Assembly: GCA_015232735.1 (NCBI GenBank)
Contig: JADFZC010000109.1
Coordinates: 1 to 7,781, forward strand
Direction of reading: 5' to 3'
Source of the DNA: Oligoflexales bacterium
Lineage (GTDB): Bacteria > Bdellovibrionota > Oligoflexia > Oligoflexales > Oligoflexaceae
Length of the DNA stretch: 7,781 nucleotides
The position numbers and the translations under genes are program-made. Shown in pieces: positions 7,104 to 7,781 of this stretch (positions are counted from its first letter, which is position 1; each line of letters begins with the position of its first letter). Under the pieces are notes generated by a model. The model made no database searches and was not told the DNA's origin. It worked only from the letters and a program-made list of their open reading frames with translations.

Positions 7104-7481
7104 CTAAAGAAGTTCCATGTCAGTGATAGAACTGCTGTTAAACACATCAGAATACTGAAAGTCCTTTGTAGGTATTACATCATTCTTTCTGGTGGTTGAT
7201 TTGAAGGTTGACTGGTATGTTTCGCATTCTATATAATCAAATATTTTTGGGAACGGGTAATTTGAACAGCAGATTTGGGCTGATATTTGGGGATGAGTAT
7301 CCTGTTCCACCAATTTTTTTGGGGGTTTTTTGCCGTTTATTTTTATATTGACGTCAAGCTTTATTTCTTCCTGTTTCCTGGTTTTGATCATGAGCCCGCA
7401 TATGTTTCGAAATTCAATATTCTTAGTTTCAGGGTCAGCTTGACCATGTCTGACTAAGTGAGGACATCGTTTACATAACAT
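7104..7481 (-). CDS. Small cysteine-rich protein of unknown function
   Basis: A 125-residue protein that I cannot name with confidence. It begins MLCKRCPHLVRHG, with Cys at 3 and 6 in a CxxC pair, then Cys28 (NICGL), Cys71-Cys72 and Cys86 (FDYIECETY). The spread of CxxC, single Cys and CC suggests a bound metal (zinc or iron-sulfur), which is inference. The C-terminal 35 residues are polar and end in SSSITDMELL. There is no signal peptide or membrane helix, so it is probably cytoplasmic. The start is well fixed: AAGGAGG (7492-7498) lies 10 bases upstream, and an in-frame stop lies about seven codons above the ATG. It is convergent with secDF with six bases between stops. Base use is more AT-rich than secDF. 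Confidence 0.7.
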   Translation of the reverse strand: MLCKRCPHLVRHGQADPETKNIEFRNICGLMIKTRKQEEIKLDVNIKINGKKPPKKLVEQDTHPQISAQICCSNYPFPKIFDYIECETYQSTFKSTTRKNDVIPTKDFQYSDVFNSSSITDMELL

Positions 7482-7576
7482 AAGCCACTCCCCTCCTTGG
7501 GTTTATGATTGAAAGCGCACATCCCTTTCCAGCCTTGGATGTCCGCCAAATCTCTGGGCTCAACAAAACACATCAT
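7454..7576 (-). CDS. Possible 40-residue Cys-containing upstream ORF
   Basis: From the ATG at 7576 the minus strand encodes 40 residues (MMCFVEPRDLADIQGWKGMC and on, ending YVNDVLT) with Cys at 3, 20 and 33. It lies between the promoter and the cysteine-rich gene and overlaps that gene by 28 bases in another frame. The codons look like genuine coding choices and the residue make-up is not random-looking, but the start has only a weak GGAA about 13 bases upstream. A longer version could start at ATG 7609. It may be a real small protein, a coupled leader, or the frame-shifted former N-terminus of the neighbour. Low certainty. Confidence 0.3.
   Translation of the reverse strand: MMCFVEPRDLADIQGWKGMCAFNHKPKEGSGLCYVNDVLT
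7492..7498 (-). promoter_or_regulatory. Strong Shine-Dalgarno of the cysteine-rich gene
   Basis: Read on the minus strand this is AAGGAGG followed by GG, ten bases before the ATG at 7481. It is one of the best SD matches in the window and the main argument that the cysteine-rich ORF is a real gene. It lies inside the small upstream ORF. Confidence 0.75.
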
Positions 7577-7622
7577 TGATGACGTTTTGGTTCCGTTATA
7601 AATTGGCATTGGGGTTAAAAAA

Positions 7623-7651
7623 ATAATATGACAAGAAATTTGATTATGCAA
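7623..7651 (-). promoter_or_regulatory. Sigma-70-type promoter for the cysteine-rich unit
   Basis: On the minus strand, TTGCAT (-35, 7646-7651) and TATTAT (-10, 7623-7628) are separated by exactly 17 bases. Transcription would start near 7616, about 135 bases before the ATG of the cysteine-rich gene and about 40 before the small ORF. The match to consensus is good (four and five of six), but AT-rich DNA yields such hits easily. Confidence 0.5.
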
Positions 7652-7665
7652 CTGGATAATTACCG

Positions 7666-7691
7666 AATTTTAAAACATTTTTTTTAAAATT
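7666..7691. repeat. AT-rich perfect inverted repeat in the right intergenic region
   Basis: AATTTTAAAA (7666-7675) and TTTTAAAATT (7682-7691) are perfect inverted copies with a six-base gap. The centre lies about 62 bases upstream of the predicted start of the minus-strand transcript and about 55 bases before the possible plus-strand gene at 7733. It could be an operator, an UP-type element or a nucleoid-protein site, or simply low-complexity A/T sequence. Confidence 0.45.
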
Positions 7692-7732
7692 GAACGAAAA
7701 AAAAATATCTTTCTCAAGGGAATTAGATTCTT

Positions 7733-7781
7733 ATGGTAAAAGTAAATTCGCAGTATTTTGGTTTCGACATAAAAGGAATTT
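7733..7781 (+). CDS. Possible start of a gene running off the right edge
   Basis: ATG at 7733 opens a frame of 16 codons (MVKVNSQYFGFDIKGI) that stays open to the window edge. An in-frame TAG at 7724 makes this ATG the first usable start. AAGGG at 7716-7720 is a fair SD, 12 bases upstream. The first nine residues faintly recall the start of FliW-type proteins, but the next residues do not fit and so short a piece cannot be assigned. Confidence 0.35.
   Translation, partial: MVKVNSQYFGFDIKGI

Larger units (their letters stand above)
7482..7781. other. Right-end AT-rich regulatory region
   Basis: No confident long gene lies in these 300 bases. From left to right they hold the SD of the cysteine-rich gene, the doubtful 40-residue ORF, the minus-strand promoter, the AT-rich inverted repeat, a run of nine A (7697-7705 area), and a possible plus-strand gene start at 7733. 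Confidence 0.6.

Noticed and set aside
7264..7307. GAACAG/CTGTTC inverted repeat followed by a T run, as a secDF terminator
   Set aside because: Only six pairs with a loop of over 30 bases, and the region is explained by coding on the minus strand.
7454..7651. 65-residue version of the small upstream ORF from TTG at 7651
   Set aside because: The TTG overlaps the -35 element of the predicted promoter and has no ribosome site; starts at 7609 or 7576 are more likely if the ORF is real.

Overview
The window is a chromosomal stretch of 7.8 kb with no RNA genes, CRISPR arrays or insertion sequences that I can see. Coding regions have moderate G+C with AT-rich spacers, Shine-Dalgarno (SD) sites are strong, and GTG starts are used twice. 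SecDF, a periplasm-type PDZ/S41 protein and a TrmL tRNA methylase suggest a bacterium, probably Gram-negative and perhaps deltaproteobacterial in the broad sense (Desulfobacterota or Bdellovibrionota type). That placement is inference from gene flavour and is weak.

Left part (1-1609, plus strand): the 3' end of a PP2C-type protein phosphatase overlaps by one base a gene for a 449-residue protein with a GYF_2-like N-terminus and one membrane segment. The two look like a signalling pair translated together. Next (1617-2873, minus strand) comes an exported PDZ/S41-peptidase-like protein. It keeps the fold signatures of C-terminal processing proteases, but the positions of the catalytic Ser and Lys appear to hold Gly and Cys, so it is probably a pseudoenzyme.

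Middle (3001-4121, plus strand): a CPBP-family (Abi/CAAX, Rce1-like) membrane protease with all three motifs overlaps trmL by four bases. A small hairpin in the overlap could hide the trmL SD site. A 216-base AT-rich spacer carrying an extended -10 promoter leads to a 919-residue fused SecDF protein (4338-7097), which uses the proton motive force to help Sec-dependent export.

Right part (7098-7781): a cysteine-rich 125-residue protein of unknown function is encoded convergently to secDF, with six bases between the two stop codons. It has a strong SD, a good sigma-70 promoter and possibly a small overlapping Cys-containing upstream ORF. An AT-rich perfect inverted repeat lies between that promoter and what may be the first 16 codons of another plus-strand gene at the right edge.

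The most notable items are the apparently dead S41 protease homologue, the uncharacterised cysteine-rich unit with its regulatory region, the PP2C/GYF-like/membrane pair, and the hairpin over the trmL ribosome site. I see no clear evidence of a defence system or mobile element.
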